Below are positions 7,896-15,499 of a DNA stretch of 36,542 nucleotides, piece by piece (position 1 is the first letter of the stretch; each line of letters begins with the position of its first letter). Position numbers and translations under genes: made by a program. The notes under the pieces are model-generated. The model was not told where the DNA came from and did no database searches. It saw nothing but the letters and a program-made list of their open reading frames with translations. Source of the stretch: Halorubrum sp. Atlit-26R (GTDB lineage: Archaea > Halobacteriota > Halobacteria > Halobacteriales > Haloferacaceae); assembly GCF_003666015.1 (NCBI RefSeq), contig NZ_QPLT01000024.1:1-36542 (forward strand). Reading direction: 5' to 3'.

Positions 7896-8060
7896 CTACT
7901 CCGAGGACTCGATGTCGATCCGGTCGCGGAGCTCCGCGAGCTCGTCCGACTCCGCGAGCTCCTCGACGCGCTGTTTGAAGTGGGACTCGCAGAGCCCGAC
8001 GACCACGCCGCCCTGCTCCGCCTCGTACGTGGCCTCCCGGTCGCAGTAGTGACACCGCAT
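7896..8060 (-). CDS. 54-residue zinc-finger-like protein
   Basis: A very short gene, MRCHYCDREATYEAEQGG..., ending ...RIDIESSE. C3 and C6 (CHYC), then C24 and H27 in GLCESHF, form a CxxC...CxxH set that looks like a small zinc site. It is followed by a charged helix (QRVEELAESDELAELRDR). Similar mini-proteins are common in haloarchaea, but their role is not established. The start is fixed by ATG 8060, directly before the zinc motif. The gene lies between the hemB promoter and the PHP-domain gene on the same strand. I judge it real from the ordered cysteines and acidic composition. Confidence 0.78.
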   Translation of the reverse strand: MRCHYCDREATYEAEQGGVVVGLCESHFKQRVEELAESDELAELRDRIDIESSE

Positions 8061-8085
8061 ACGCCCCACTCCGTCCGGCGCGGGC

Positions 8086-9003
8086 TTAATGTTGTTCGTC
8101 GGGCGCCGCGCCGGGGGAGTCCCCGGCCGCGAACTCCCCGACAGAAACCGGCTCGGGCAGCCGCTCGCGGACCGGCTCGAACACCGACGCCGTCAGCCCG
8201 GCGACGCCGAGCGTCCGCTCGTGGGCGTCCGTCCCGCCCGTCCTGAGCAGGTCGCTCTCGGCGGCGAGACGGTCGATCCGCGCGTCGTCGACGGCGCGAC
8301 CGTACGGGTAGAAGCGCTCGACCGCGTCGATCGCGGCCGACTCGCGCGCGACGTCGAGCGCCTCGTCGACGTCCCCGTACCGGAACGGGTGCGCGAGCCC
8401 GACGAGCGCGCAGGCGTCGGCGAGCAGGTCGAGCCCCTCGTCGAGCGGCGTCACGTCGCGCGCGACGTAGCAGGGGCCGTCGTTTCCGATCAGCTCGTCG
8501 AACGCCCCGGCGTAGTCGTAGGGCGCGTCGGACTCGTCGATTGCCCGCGCGATGTGCGGGCGCCCGAGCCCGGCGCGAGGTTCGACGTCGAGCTCGACGC
8601 CCAGCCGCTCCTCGACCGCGTCGAGGATGGCGGCGCCGCGCTCGCGGCGGTCGCGCTGGAGCCGGTCGATCTCCGCGTCGAGCGCGTCGGTGTGCTCGAC
8701 GCCGTAGCCGAGGAGGTCGAGGCGCTCGAAGCCGGCGTCGACCCGGAGCTCTATCCCACGGACCACCCGGATCCCGTCGCGCTCGACGACCGGCGCGTCG
8801 AGCCCCGGGTGGATCCGGTCGTGGTCGGTGATCGCGACCCAGTCGACGCCGGCCTCGCGGGCGGCCGCGGGCACCTCGTCGAGGGTCAAGGTCCCGTCAG
8901 AGACGGTCGTGTGCGCGTGGAGGTCGGCGACGACGGGATCGCTGGAGTCGGGGGAATCGTCGGTGACGGCGGAATCAGAAGATTCGGCGGAATCGGCGGG
9001 CAT
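8086..9003 (-). CDS. PHP-domain phosphoesterase
   Basis: A 305-residue metal-dependent phosphoesterase of the PHP family, the trinuclear fold related to histidinol phosphatase and RNase AM/YciV-type enzymes. Metal ligands appear in order: ADLHAHTTVSDG (H29, H31), AITDHD, RGIEL, GRPHIARA, GLAHPFRYG and GGTDAHE. The first 25 residues are a Ser/Asp-rich halophilic lead-in. A TATA-like CGCTTAGTG is about 29 bases before ATG 9003. The substrate is not evident; a nucleotide or oligonucleotide phosphate is likely from the family. The C-terminus ends 25 bp before the 54-residue zinc-finger gene. Confidence 0.88.
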   Translation of the reverse strand: MPADSAESSDSAVTDDSPDSSDPVVADLHAHTTVSDGTLTLDEVPAAAREAGVDWVAITDHDRIHPGLDAPVVERDGIRVVRGIELRVDAGFERLDLLGYGVEHTDALDAEIDRLQRDRRERGAAILDAVEERLGVELDVEPRAGLGRPHIARAIDESDAPYDYAGAFDELIGNDGPCYVARDVTPLDEGLDLLADACALVGLAHPFRYGDVDEALDVARESAAIDAVERFYPYGRAVDDARIDRLAAESDLLRTGGTDAHERTLGVAGLTASVFEPVRERLPEPVSVGEFAAGDSPGAAPDEQH

Positions 9004-9149
9004 GGGGGCGAATAGCCCCGCCCGACACTAAGCGACGGCGGTCCGAGACGCGGCCGGGAGACACGAATATAAGGCGATATAAGGTATCCCCTCCGACTAA
9101 GGTCGTACATGGACAATCATTAAGAACCATCGGCGGTTTCCATCTGTTG

Positions 9150-9434
9150 ATGCGCTTGAACGGCGTCGACGACCGACTCGAACGGCACCAGTACCCGACC
9201 ACCTCTGAGGAGATCATCGCGGCTCACGGCAACGCGACCGTAGAGCTCGCGAACGGGTCCGAGCGGCTCGGCGACGTCTTAGAGCGGTTCGGCGACCAGA
9301 CGTTCGAGAATCCGGAGGACGTGTTCACCACGCTCCGGGCCGGCGTCTGCCACCGCGGCGTCGGTCGCCGGTTCTACTCGGACCGCGACCCGACCACCGA
9401 CGCGGAAGAGGGGCCCTCGCCGGTCTCGTTCTGA
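9150..9434 (+). CDS. DUF5789 family protein
   Basis: A 94-residue protein starting MRLNGVDDRLERHQYPTTS, the recognisable opening of the haloarchaeal DUF5789 family. The core has IIAAHGNATVELANGSE and LGDVLERFGDQTFENPEDVF, and it ends in a disordered acidic tail. No function is known. ATG 9150 is preferred to the TTG one codon earlier because homologues begin MRLN. A CATTAAG TATA-like element lies about 28 bases upstream. The gap downstream (9435-9540) holds a pyrimidine run (CCCTTTCTTTC, about 9460-9470) that may end transcription. Confidence 0.82.
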   Translation: MRLNGVDDRLERHQYPTTSEEIIAAHGNATVELANGSERLGDVLERFGDQTFENPEDVFTTLRAGVCHRGVGRRFYSDRDPTTDAEEGPSPVSF

Positions 9435-9540
9435 CGCGCCGAATCGCACGGAATCCGTACCCTTTCTTTCGAAACCCGACCGCGGAGAGCCGCCGATCCG
9501 GCCAAACCGAGAGCGGCTACGTCACCGCAGAGCGACGCCG

Positions 9541-10590
9541 CTACGAGACGCCGTCGACGACCCCGGAGAGGTCGAGCGGGACCGACCCCTTCCGATACCC
9601 CTCGATCGAGCCGTCGGGCTCGGCGCGGTAGACGACCGCGGGCTTGTGTCGGACCGCGGGTTCCGCCTCGCGCACGGCGGCCCACTCGTCGGCGGGGAAC
9701 GACGAGCAGTCGACGAACAGCGTGACGCCGCCGGCGTGAGCCGAGAGCTGGCCGCTCGTCTTCGTCTCGGCGGTGTCGCGGACGGCCGCGACGGGGTCGT
9801 TCGCGGAGCGCCCGGCGGTCGGCTGCGGGCGCGTCACCTCGACGAGGTGGCCGGCGCCGGTCTCCGGGTCCGTCGCGCGGAAGTCGAGCGAGTGGCCCGT
9901 CGTCACCTCGATCTCCGGCGTGACCTCGTACCCCGCGTCCGTGAGTATCCGGGCCGCGGTGAACTCGGCTATCGCCGCGCTCATCCGGACGAGGTCCCGC
10001 GAGGCGGAGGTCCCGAGCTTCCCGGCCATGACCTCGCGGTACTCGTCGAGCGTCCCCGGCCGCAGCGTCTCCTCGACGAACCCGGTGCCGTCCTCGCGGG
10101 TCGCGTCCGGGAACCCGGCGGCGTGGTCGCGGAAGAACGCCCGGCTCGTCTCCGCGCCGTCCTTCGAGCAGAAGACGGGTAGGAAGAACCACGAGACGTG
10201 CGGGTACTCCGCCAGCCACGGCTCGTCGTCGTGGAGCCCGGCGAGCAGCTCGCGCTGCGCCCACCGCGAGACCGGGTACGGCGCCTCGTCGAACCCGTAC
10301 TTGTCCGTCCGCCAGAGCTCGCTCGGCGTCTCGGTGTTACCGAGCCAGTACCCGACCGGCCCGCCGTCGGCGCCGACCGGGGGGTCCGCGTCGTCGTCCG
10401 TCCAGCAGAACAGCGCGAACGACCCGTCGTCCATGTCGAACCGGCGCGCCTCGTACGCCGGCGGCGGCGCGAACCACGGGTCGCCGGCGGTCGCTCCGAG
10501 GTTCTCGTCGAGGGGGCGACCGATCTGCGACCGGACGCGGTCCGCGGTCCACCGGCCGGGCGAGCGCCTGAAGCGGAGCGGTTGTGCCAC
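9541..10590 (-). CDS. DUF5784 family protein, possible nuclease-like fold
   Basis: A 349-residue protein of the haloarchaeal DUF5784 family, recognisable from MAQPLRFRRSPGRWT and the DENLGATAGDPWFAPP segment. No function is assigned. Residues about 207-255 resemble the layout of a PD-(D/E)xK nuclease core: a helix with E209, a strand pair with D236 (HSLDFRA), then E251-V-T253 (HLVEVTRP). The usual Lys is replaced by Thr, so any nuclease activity is speculative. GTG 10590 is used. A TATA-like CGATTAACC lies about 28 bases upstream (plus-strand 10614-10622) and no ATG fits the conserved N-terminus. Confidence 0.8.
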   Translation of the reverse strand: MAQPLRFRRSPGRWTADRVRSQIGRPLDENLGATAGDPWFAPPPAYEARRFDMDDGSFALFCWTDDDADPPVGADGGPVGYWLGNTETPSELWRTDKYGFDEAPYPVSRWAQRELLAGLHDDEPWLAEYPHVSWFFLPVFCSKDGAETSRAFFRDHAAGFPDATREDGTGFVEETLRPGTLDEYREVMAGKLGTSASRDLVRMSAAIAEFTAARILTDAGYEVTPEIEVTTGHSLDFRATDPETGAGHLVEVTRPQPTAGRSANDPVAAVRDTAETKTSGQLSAHAGGVTLFVDCSSFPADEWAAVREAEPAVRHKPAVVYRAEPDGSIEGYRKGSVPLDLSGVVDGVS

Positions 10591-10709
10591 GGGCGTTCGG
10601 TATCACGCCGCGGGGTTAATCGATTCCGGTGGACCGACCCGATCGTTCACGGTTTATGATACCTTTGCCGACAGGTATATAACAGGAAACGGCCAAGTGT
10701 TGACGTACC

Positions 10710-10883
10710 ATGTCAATGGGTGCCTATGACGAGGCCGAACACGAGCGTCGGGAGAAGAAGACCAGCGAAGTCGACGCCGACTTCGACGCGGAGCGCCCCG
10801 AGTACTCCGGATCGCTGACCTACGACTCGGGCGACTCCACGGAGGCACTCCTCGACAAGTTCGAAGAGCTTCAGGGCAAGTGA
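10710..10883 (+). CDS. DUF5786 family small acidic protein
   Basis: A 57-residue protein beginning MSMGAYDEAEHERREKK and ending DSTEALLDKFEELQGK, recognisable as the haloarchaeal DUF5786 family. It is highly charged, with no cysteines or membrane segment and no known function. A strong TATA box, GTATATAAC (10675-10683), sits about 31 bases before ATG 10710, so the message has little or no leader. A GC-rich inverted repeat followed by a pyrimidine tract (10884-10918) follows the stop and could terminate it. Confidence 0.85.
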   Translation: MSMGAYDEAEHERREKKTSEVDADFDAERPEYSGSLTYDSGDSTEALLDKFEELQGK

Positions 10884-10918
10884 CGCGGCCGCGGCGACGC
10901 CGCGCCTTCTAATTCCAT
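10884..10918 (+). terminator. Possible terminator after the DUF5786 gene
   Basis: Directly after the stop codon, the GC-rich inverted repeat GCGGC-GACG-CCGC is followed by the T/C-rich run CTTCTAATTCCATTC. That arrangement fits a haloarchaeal terminator, but there is no long T tract, so the call is tentative. Confidence 0.4.
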
Positions 10919-10987
10919 TCTCGACGCCGGTAGCGACGGGTAACGGTCGCGACAGCGGGGTGCGACGGGCCGACCGGAACCGAGAGA

Positions 10988-11656
10988 TCAGGTGAGTAGG
11001 ATCGCCGCCGTACAGACGACCGCGACCGCGAGGACGTGACCGACCACCGCGCCGAGCAGCACGGGTTCCGTGAGCAGGAACGGCACGAGCGCCAGTTGGA
11101 CCGCGGAGAAGCCGATGTTCTCGGCGTCGAGCCGGCGGACGGTCGCCCGCTCGTCGGGCGGGAGGTCGACGTGGACCGCGCGCCACAGCGCGACGACGGC
11201 GCTCCACCAAGAGGTGCCGATGCGGTAGGTGAGGTCCCAGAGGACGAGCAGCGTGAGGTAGACGACGGGGATCGGCGGCTGCGGACCGAAGAGCCGGTCG
11301 AGGAGGGTGTTCTCCCACGCGAACAGGTACGTCACGAGGGCGATGAACGCTAACACGCCCAACACGATTTCGATGCTCGACCCGAACAGCAGCCGCTTGT
11401 GTTCCGGCGGGGTCCCGAGCAGCCGGTTCTTCGCGCCCAACCGGTGCATCTCGACGCTGCCGACCGCGGCGACGACGACCGCGACCGTCCCGGCGACCAC
11501 GGCGTTCCAGACCCCGTAGTACCAGCCGAGCGCGACCACGCCGACCTCGAAGATCGCGAACTGGAGCGCGACCGCCAGCGTCCGCGAGATCCCTAACCCG
11601 GGGATCCCCCCGACGAGGCTCTCGTACACCCACGTCTCGCCGTACTCGCGGCTCAC
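10988..11656 (-). CDS. Multi-pass membrane protein, unknown function
   Basis: A 222-residue integral membrane protein starting (GTG) SREYGETWVYESLVGG. Hydrophobic spans are seen at FAIFEVGVVALGWYYG, VAGTVAVVVAAVG, EIVLGVLAFIALVTYLF, VVYLTLLVLWDLTY, AVQLALVPFLLTEPVLL and GHVLAVAVVCTAAIL, so about six helices. It is not a family whose role I recognise. The GTG overlaps the stop of the upstream SDR gene by four bases (GTGA), a translational coupling that fixes the start and suggests joint expression. The partnership of an NAD(P)-binding epimerase-like protein with this membrane protein may be functional. Confidence 0.8.
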   Translation of the reverse strand: MSREYGETWVYESLVGGIPGLGISRTLAVALQFAIFEVGVVALGWYYGVWNAVVAGTVAVVVAAVGSVEMHRLGAKNRLLGTPPEHKRLLFGSSIEIVLGVLAFIALVTYLFAWENTLLDRLFGPQPPIPVVYLTLLVLWDLTYRIGTSWWSAVVALWRAVHVDLPPDERATVRRLDAENIGFSAVQLALVPFLLTEPVLLGAVVGHVLAVAVVCTAAILLT

Positions 11657-12597
11657 GACCGGAGCCCCCGGAGCGTCGTCAGCCACGGGCGCTGCGCGTT
11701 CGGCGAGTCGGTCAGGGCGCGCGCGACCGCGAGCTCGAACGGGGTTCGCTCGACCGGGACGAGGTCGCGGATGCGGTCGTCCTCGACGATCACGGTGTTC
11801 CGGAGCCCCTCGACCAGCGACCGGGCGAGGTAGGGGTTCACGTCGGTAACGAGCCTGAGCCACCGGGCCGACAGCTCCGGGCTCAGCACCGGCACCCTGA
11901 CGATCCGGAGCCCGCCCCCGAGCTGCCGCCTGGTCCGCCGCAGGATCTCCCCGTAGGTCAACACCTCCGGCCCCCCGATCTCGAACGTCTCGCCCGCGGT
12001 CTCGGGGACATCGAGGACGCCCGCGAGGTACGCGACCACGTCGGCTATCGCGATCGGCTGGCACAGCGTGTCGACCCACTTCGGCGTGACCATCACCGGG
12101 AGCCGCCGGGCGAGCCCGGCGACCACCTCGAAGCTGGCGCTCCCGGCGCCGATGATGATCGCGGCCCGGAGCGTCGTGAGCGCCGGGTCGCCATCGGCGA
12201 GGATCCGCTCGACCTCGCGCCGGGACCGGAGGTGCTCGGAGAGCTCCTCGCGGTCCTCGCCGAGCCCGCCGAGGTAGACGATCCGGTCGACCCCCGCGTC
12301 GGACGCGGCCGCGGCGAAGTTGGTCGCGCAGTTCCGGTCGCGCTCCTCGTACCCCGGGCCGCCGTCCATCGAGTGGACGAGGTAGTACGCGGCGTCGACC
12401 GCCTCGCCGTCGAGTTCGAACGCGGGCGGGAGCGTCTCCGGCTCCAGGAGGTCGCCCTCGACGACGGCCACGCCCTCGGGCGCGTCGTAGCCGTCGGCGT
12501 CGCGGACGAGCGCGACCACGTCGTGGCCGCGCGCGCGCAGCGTCGGGACGAGTCGGCTCCCGACGAACCCGGTCGCACCGGTGACGAGCACTCGCAT
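11653..12597 (-). CDS. Atypical SDR / NAD-dependent epimerase-like protein
   Basis: A 314-residue Rossmann-fold protein with the nucleotide-binding GATGFVGSRL (residues about 7-16), DLLEPETL and a YYLVHSM segment. It belongs to the extended or atypical short-chain dehydrogenases (NmrA/YbjT-like, or complex I NDUFA9-like), which often bind NAD(P) without classical Tyr-x3-Lys chemistry. I see no clear YxxxK. The C-terminal half (RLVTDVNPYLARSLVEGLRNTVIVEDDRIRDL) resembles YbjT-like quinone or lipid-associated proteins. A TATA-like GGCTTATGG lies about 30 bases before ATG 12597. It is coupled by GTGA to the membrane-protein gene downstream. Confidence 0.85.
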   Translation of the reverse strand: MRVLVTGATGFVGSRLVPTLRARGHDVVALVRDADGYDAPEGVAVVEGDLLEPETLPPAFELDGEAVDAAYYLVHSMDGGPGYEERDRNCATNFAAAASDAGVDRIVYLGGLGEDREELSEHLRSRREVERILADGDPALTTLRAAIIIGAGSASFEVVAGLARRLPVMVTPKWVDTLCQPIAIADVVAYLAGVLDVPETAGETFEIGGPEVLTYGEILRRTRRQLGGGLRIVRVPVLSPELSARWLRLVTDVNPYLARSLVEGLRNTVIVEDDRIRDLVPVERTPFELAVARALTDSPNAQRPWLTTLRGLRS

Positions 12598-12725
12598 ACC
12601 GTCCCCTCGGGCGGCGCGACCATAAGCCTCGGCCCGCGCGGCCGACCTCTCCGGGCCCCGAGGTCGCCGCGAGCGCCGGGGGCGCAGACCGATCGCTAGA
12701 AGTGCCCCCGGGTTCCTCGTCCGGT

Positions 12726-13640
12726 ATGCGCGCTGGCGAGTTCGAACCGGTCCGCGGCGTCGAGGACCTGTACGTCCACGACACCGGGATGTTCGACACC
12801 GACGAGTACGGCGCCGTCTACGTGTACGACGCCGAGCGACCGATCGTGATAGACACCGGGACGGGGGCGAACCGGGAGGCCCTGTTCGAGACGATCGAGG
12901 CGATCGGGATCGGCCGCGAGGAGCTCGCGTGGGTCCTCCCGACCCACGCCCACCTCGACCACGCCGGGGGGGCCGGCTACCTCGCGGAGCGCTACCCGAA
13001 CGCCGAGGTCCGGGTGCCTGAAAAAGGCGTCCGCCACCTCGTCGACCCGGAGGCGCTCGTCGCCGGCACCAAGTCGGCGGTCGAGGAGCAGTGGCAGTAC
13101 TACGCGGAGCCGAAGCCGGTCCCGGACGACCGGATCGAGGGCGTCGCCGAGGGCGACCGGATCGACCTCGGCGACCGCGAGCTGGTCGTCCGCGAGGCGC
13201 CCGGCCACGCGCCCCACCACGCGGTGTACCACGACCCCGAGGCGGACGTCGTGTTCGCCGCCGACGCCGCCGGCATCTACGTCCCCGAGATCGACGCGGT
13301 GACCCCGACGTCGCCGCCGCCGCAGTTCGACTTCGAGCAGTGTCTCGACGACATCCGGCTGATCGAGGACATCGACCCCGAAACGCTCTGTTTCGGCCAC
13401 TTCGGCCCGCGCGACTGCGACGCGGACCTGCTCGGCGAGGCGAAGCGCGCGTACGTCGAGTGGGTCGAGCGCGTCCGGCAGAAGCGCGACGAGCTCGACG
13501 ACGACGAGGCGGTCGTCGACCACTTCGAGGCGGCGAGCCGCGACATCGACTACTGGAACCCGGAGCGCGCCAGAGCGAACACGAGCCTGAACGCGCGCGG
13601 CGTGTTGACGTATCTCGACCGCGTCGACGACGAGGCGTGA
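12726..13640 (+). CDS. Metallo-beta-lactamase-fold hydrolase
   Basis: A 304-residue MBL-fold protein. The zinc-binding motif is THAHLDHAGG (residues 73-82). APGHAPHHAVY supplies the next His, FAADAAG the bridging Asp and CFGHFGP the last His, a full binuclear ligand set. This places it with glyoxalase II-like/UPF-type hydrolases that act on thioesters or similar compounds; the substrate is unknown. The C-terminal 60 residues form a charged helical extension. ATG 12726 is used. A CTAGAAG TATA-like element is about 30 bases upstream, and the longer reading (MPPGSSS...) crosses it. Confidence 0.88.
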   Translation: MRAGEFEPVRGVEDLYVHDTGMFDTDEYGAVYVYDAERPIVIDTGTGANREALFETIEAIGIGREELAWVLPTHAHLDHAGGAGYLAERYPNAEVRVPEKGVRHLVDPEALVAGTKSAVEEQWQYYAEPKPVPDDRIEGVAEGDRIDLGDRELVVREAPGHAPHHAVYHDPEADVVFAADAAGIYVPEIDAVTPTSPPPQFDFEQCLDDIRLIEDIDPETLCFGHFGPRDCDADLLGEAKRAYVEWVERVRQKRDELDDDEAVVDHFEAASRDIDYWNPERARANTSLNARGVLTYLDRVDDEA

Positions 13641-13746
13641 CTCGGCGAGGAGACTCGACGGGACGTGACTCGCCGGCGAGGCGCGATAGGGACCCGGGGC
13701 CGGCGAGAGAAACGCCCTAAACCCCGCCGCCCGTAGGCCGGGGCAG

Positions 13747-14352
13747 ATGGGCATCTTCGACACGATCCGGGCCGTGCTCGGGACGAGCGCCGAGACCGAC
13801 GCGACCCGCGAGGCGGACCCCGAGGACCTCTTCGGGATGTCGACCGCGTACATGACGATGGAGGCGGACCTCCGCTACGACCACTGCGGGGAGGCCGCGC
13901 TCTGCTTCTCCGGGATGGACAGCACCCGCTTCGACGAGGCGGTCGAGACCGTCGAGGCCATCTTGGAGGCCGGCGAGATAGACACCGGCACCGGCTTCCA
14001 TCGGCACGAGGACGACCACGGCTACCAGTGGTTCGTCTTGGAGGACGACGACCCCGAGGACCTGGTGACGAGCGCCCACTTCGCGGCCGACCAGTTCATC
14101 GAGGAGGGGTTCGGCTCGCGGCTGCTCGCGGCCGTCTTCGGCTTCGAGAACGACGACGGCCCGGTCTACTGGATCTACTCGTTCCGCCGCGGCGCCTACT
14201 ACCCGTTCGCGCCGCGGGGGACGAGCGACCGGAACCAGCGGGTCGAGTTCAAGCTCCAGTCCGTCCTCGACGGCGAGCTCGGCTTAGAGGACGACGAGTC
14301 GTACTGGTACCCGCTGTGGCCCGACGCGCCCGGGAACCACCCGTGGGAGTGA
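13747..14352 (+). CDS. pspAB: PspA-associated protein PspAB
   Basis: A 201-residue protein matching haloarchaeal PspAB, with the segments DPEDLFGMSTAYMTMEADL, FHRHEDDHGYQWFVLED and the central VTSAHFAADQFIEEGFGSRL. It ends with a Trp/Tyr-rich tail (SYWYPLWPDAPGNHPWE). PspAB proteins accompany the PspA/IM30 envelope-stress system, but no pspA is adjacent. A CCCTAAACC TATA-like element lies about 28 bases before ATG 13747. The stop overlaps a GTG that could start the next gene, so these two genes and YigZ form a tight operon. Confidence 0.88.
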   Translation: MGIFDTIRAVLGTSAETDATREADPEDLFGMSTAYMTMEADLRYDHCGEAALCFSGMDSTRFDEAVETVEAILEAGEIDTGTGFHRHEDDHGYQWFVLEDDDPEDLVTSAHFAADQFIEEGFGSRLLAAVFGFENDDGPVYWIYSFRRGAYYPFAPRGTSDRNQRVEFKLQSVLDGELGLEDDESYWYPLWPDAPGNHPWE

Positions 14353-14366
14353 GCGCGGGTGACGAC

Positions 14367-14849
14367 ATGAACGACGGCTCGGACGCGGATATTGCCGGGC
14401 GGAACACCCCGAAGAAGCGTCTGCTCCGCGGCGTCGCCGTCCAGACGACAGCCGTCGCCGCGGCGGTCCACCTGCTGTGGGCGTGGCCGCGGCTCGGATC
14501 CCCGCCGGACGCGCGCCCGTACTTCTTCCTCGCCGGGAGCGCGCTCGCGGCCGCGGTCGCCGTCGCGACGTTCCGGGGCGGGGAGTACCGGCGGCTGTAC
14601 GCGCTCGGCGCGGGGACGCTCGGGGCGTTCCTCGGCGGGTTTCTCGCGTGGCACGGGACGGACGCGGCCGCGGCGCTCGCGGCGGAGCCGCTGGCGGTCG
14701 TGGCGGCCATCGTCGAGGTCGTCGGGATCGGCGCCTTCCTCGCGCTGTACCGGCTCGCCCCGCCGACGAGCGTCGTCGTCGAGCGCCGGCGGGAGGAGGA
14801 ACCGGCCGAGGGGAAGGAAGACGGCGAGGGGGAGGAGGGACCGTTGTGA
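14367..14849 (+). CDS. Four-helix membrane protein, unknown function
   Basis: A 160-residue membrane protein. Hydrophobic spans lie at VQTTAVAAAVHLLWAW, YFFLAGSALAAAVAVATF, LYALGAGTLGAFLGGFLAW and AVVAAIVEVVGIGAFLALY, with an acidic, Glu-rich cytoplasmic tail. I do not recognise the family. The ATG at 14367 is chosen because GGTGA stands four bases before it. The alternative is GTG 14349, which overlaps the pspAB stop as GTGA and would add six residues. The gene ends by GTGA overlap with the YigZ gene, so it is in an operon with both neighbours. Confidence 0.78.
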   Translation: MNDGSDADIAGRNTPKKRLLRGVAVQTTAVAAAVHLLWAWPRLGSPPDARPYFFLAGSALAAAVAVATFRGGEYRRLYALGAGTLGAFLGGFLAWHGTDAAAALAAEPLAVVAAIVEVVGIGAFLALYRLAPPTSVVVERRREEEPAEGKEDGEGEEGPL

Positions 14850-15478
14850 CCGACGCGTACCTGACGGTCGCCGAGCGCGCGACCGCGCGGTTCGAGGTCC
14901 AGGGGTCGGAGTTCCTCGGGCACGTCGCCCCCGTCGACACGGTCGAGGCGGCGGAGTCGTTCGTCGCGGAGGTCCGCGAGGAGTACGCCGACGCGACCCA
15001 CAACGTGCCCGCGTACCGGGTGCCCGCGGGCGAGCCGTCGGCGCGCACGCCGGGATCGGAGCCGATGCTCAGGGAGTACTCGTCGGACGACGGGGAGCCG
15101 ACCGGCTCCGCCGGGAAGCCGGCGCTGAACGTCCTCCAGCAGCGCGAGATCCGGAACGTCGCGGCGGTGGTGACGCGGTACTACGGCGGGACGAACCTCG
15201 GGGTCGGCGGGCTTGCGCGCGCCTACTCGCGCGCGGTGAAGGAGGGCGTCGACGCCGCCGGCGTGGTCGAGGAGCGGCCGCACCGCACCCTCGTCGTCGA
15301 GACCGAGTACGACGACTCGGGGACGGTCCGGGGCGTGATCGAGTCGACGGGCGTCGAGTTCGACGCCGACTACGGCGAGCGAGTTCGGTTCGACCTCCGG
15401 GTGCCGGTCGCGGAGGTCGAGGCGCTCCGCGAGCGGCTCAACGACGCGACGAGCGGGCGGGTGGAGATCGACCGGTAG
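14846..15478 (+). CDS. YigZ/IMPACT family protein (UPF0029)
   Basis: A 210-residue protein of the YigZ/IMPACT family. The N-terminal UPF0029 domain has the signatures ATHNVPAYRV, SSDDGEPTGSAGKPALNVL and TRYYGGTNLGVGGLARAYS. A small C-terminal DUF1949-like ferredoxin-fold domain follows (LVVETEYDDSGTVRGVIES). In eukaryotes, IMPACT modulates GCN1/GCN2 signalling; the prokaryotic role is unclear. The GTG at 14846 overlaps the previous stop (GTGA) and is preceded by GGAGG, which decides the start. It converges on polD1. Confidence 0.9.
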   Translation: MTDAYLTVAERATARFEVQGSEFLGHVAPVDTVEAAESFVAEVREEYADATHNVPAYRVPAGEPSARTPGSEPMLREYSSDDGEPTGSAGKPALNVLQQREIRNVAAVVTRYYGGTNLGVGGLARAYSRAVKEGVDAAGVVEERPHRTLVVETEYDDSGTVRGVIESTGVEFDADYGERVRFDLRVPVAEVEALRERLNDATSGRVEIDR

Positions 15479-15499
15479 CGAGAGGTTCCGGCGGTCGGC

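Noticed and set aside
11650..12799. Upstream extension of the membrane-protein frame to 603 codons.
   Set aside because: The extra part is Arg-rich shadow of the SDR gene. The GTGA overlap at 11653-11656 and the hydrophobic pattern fix the true start.
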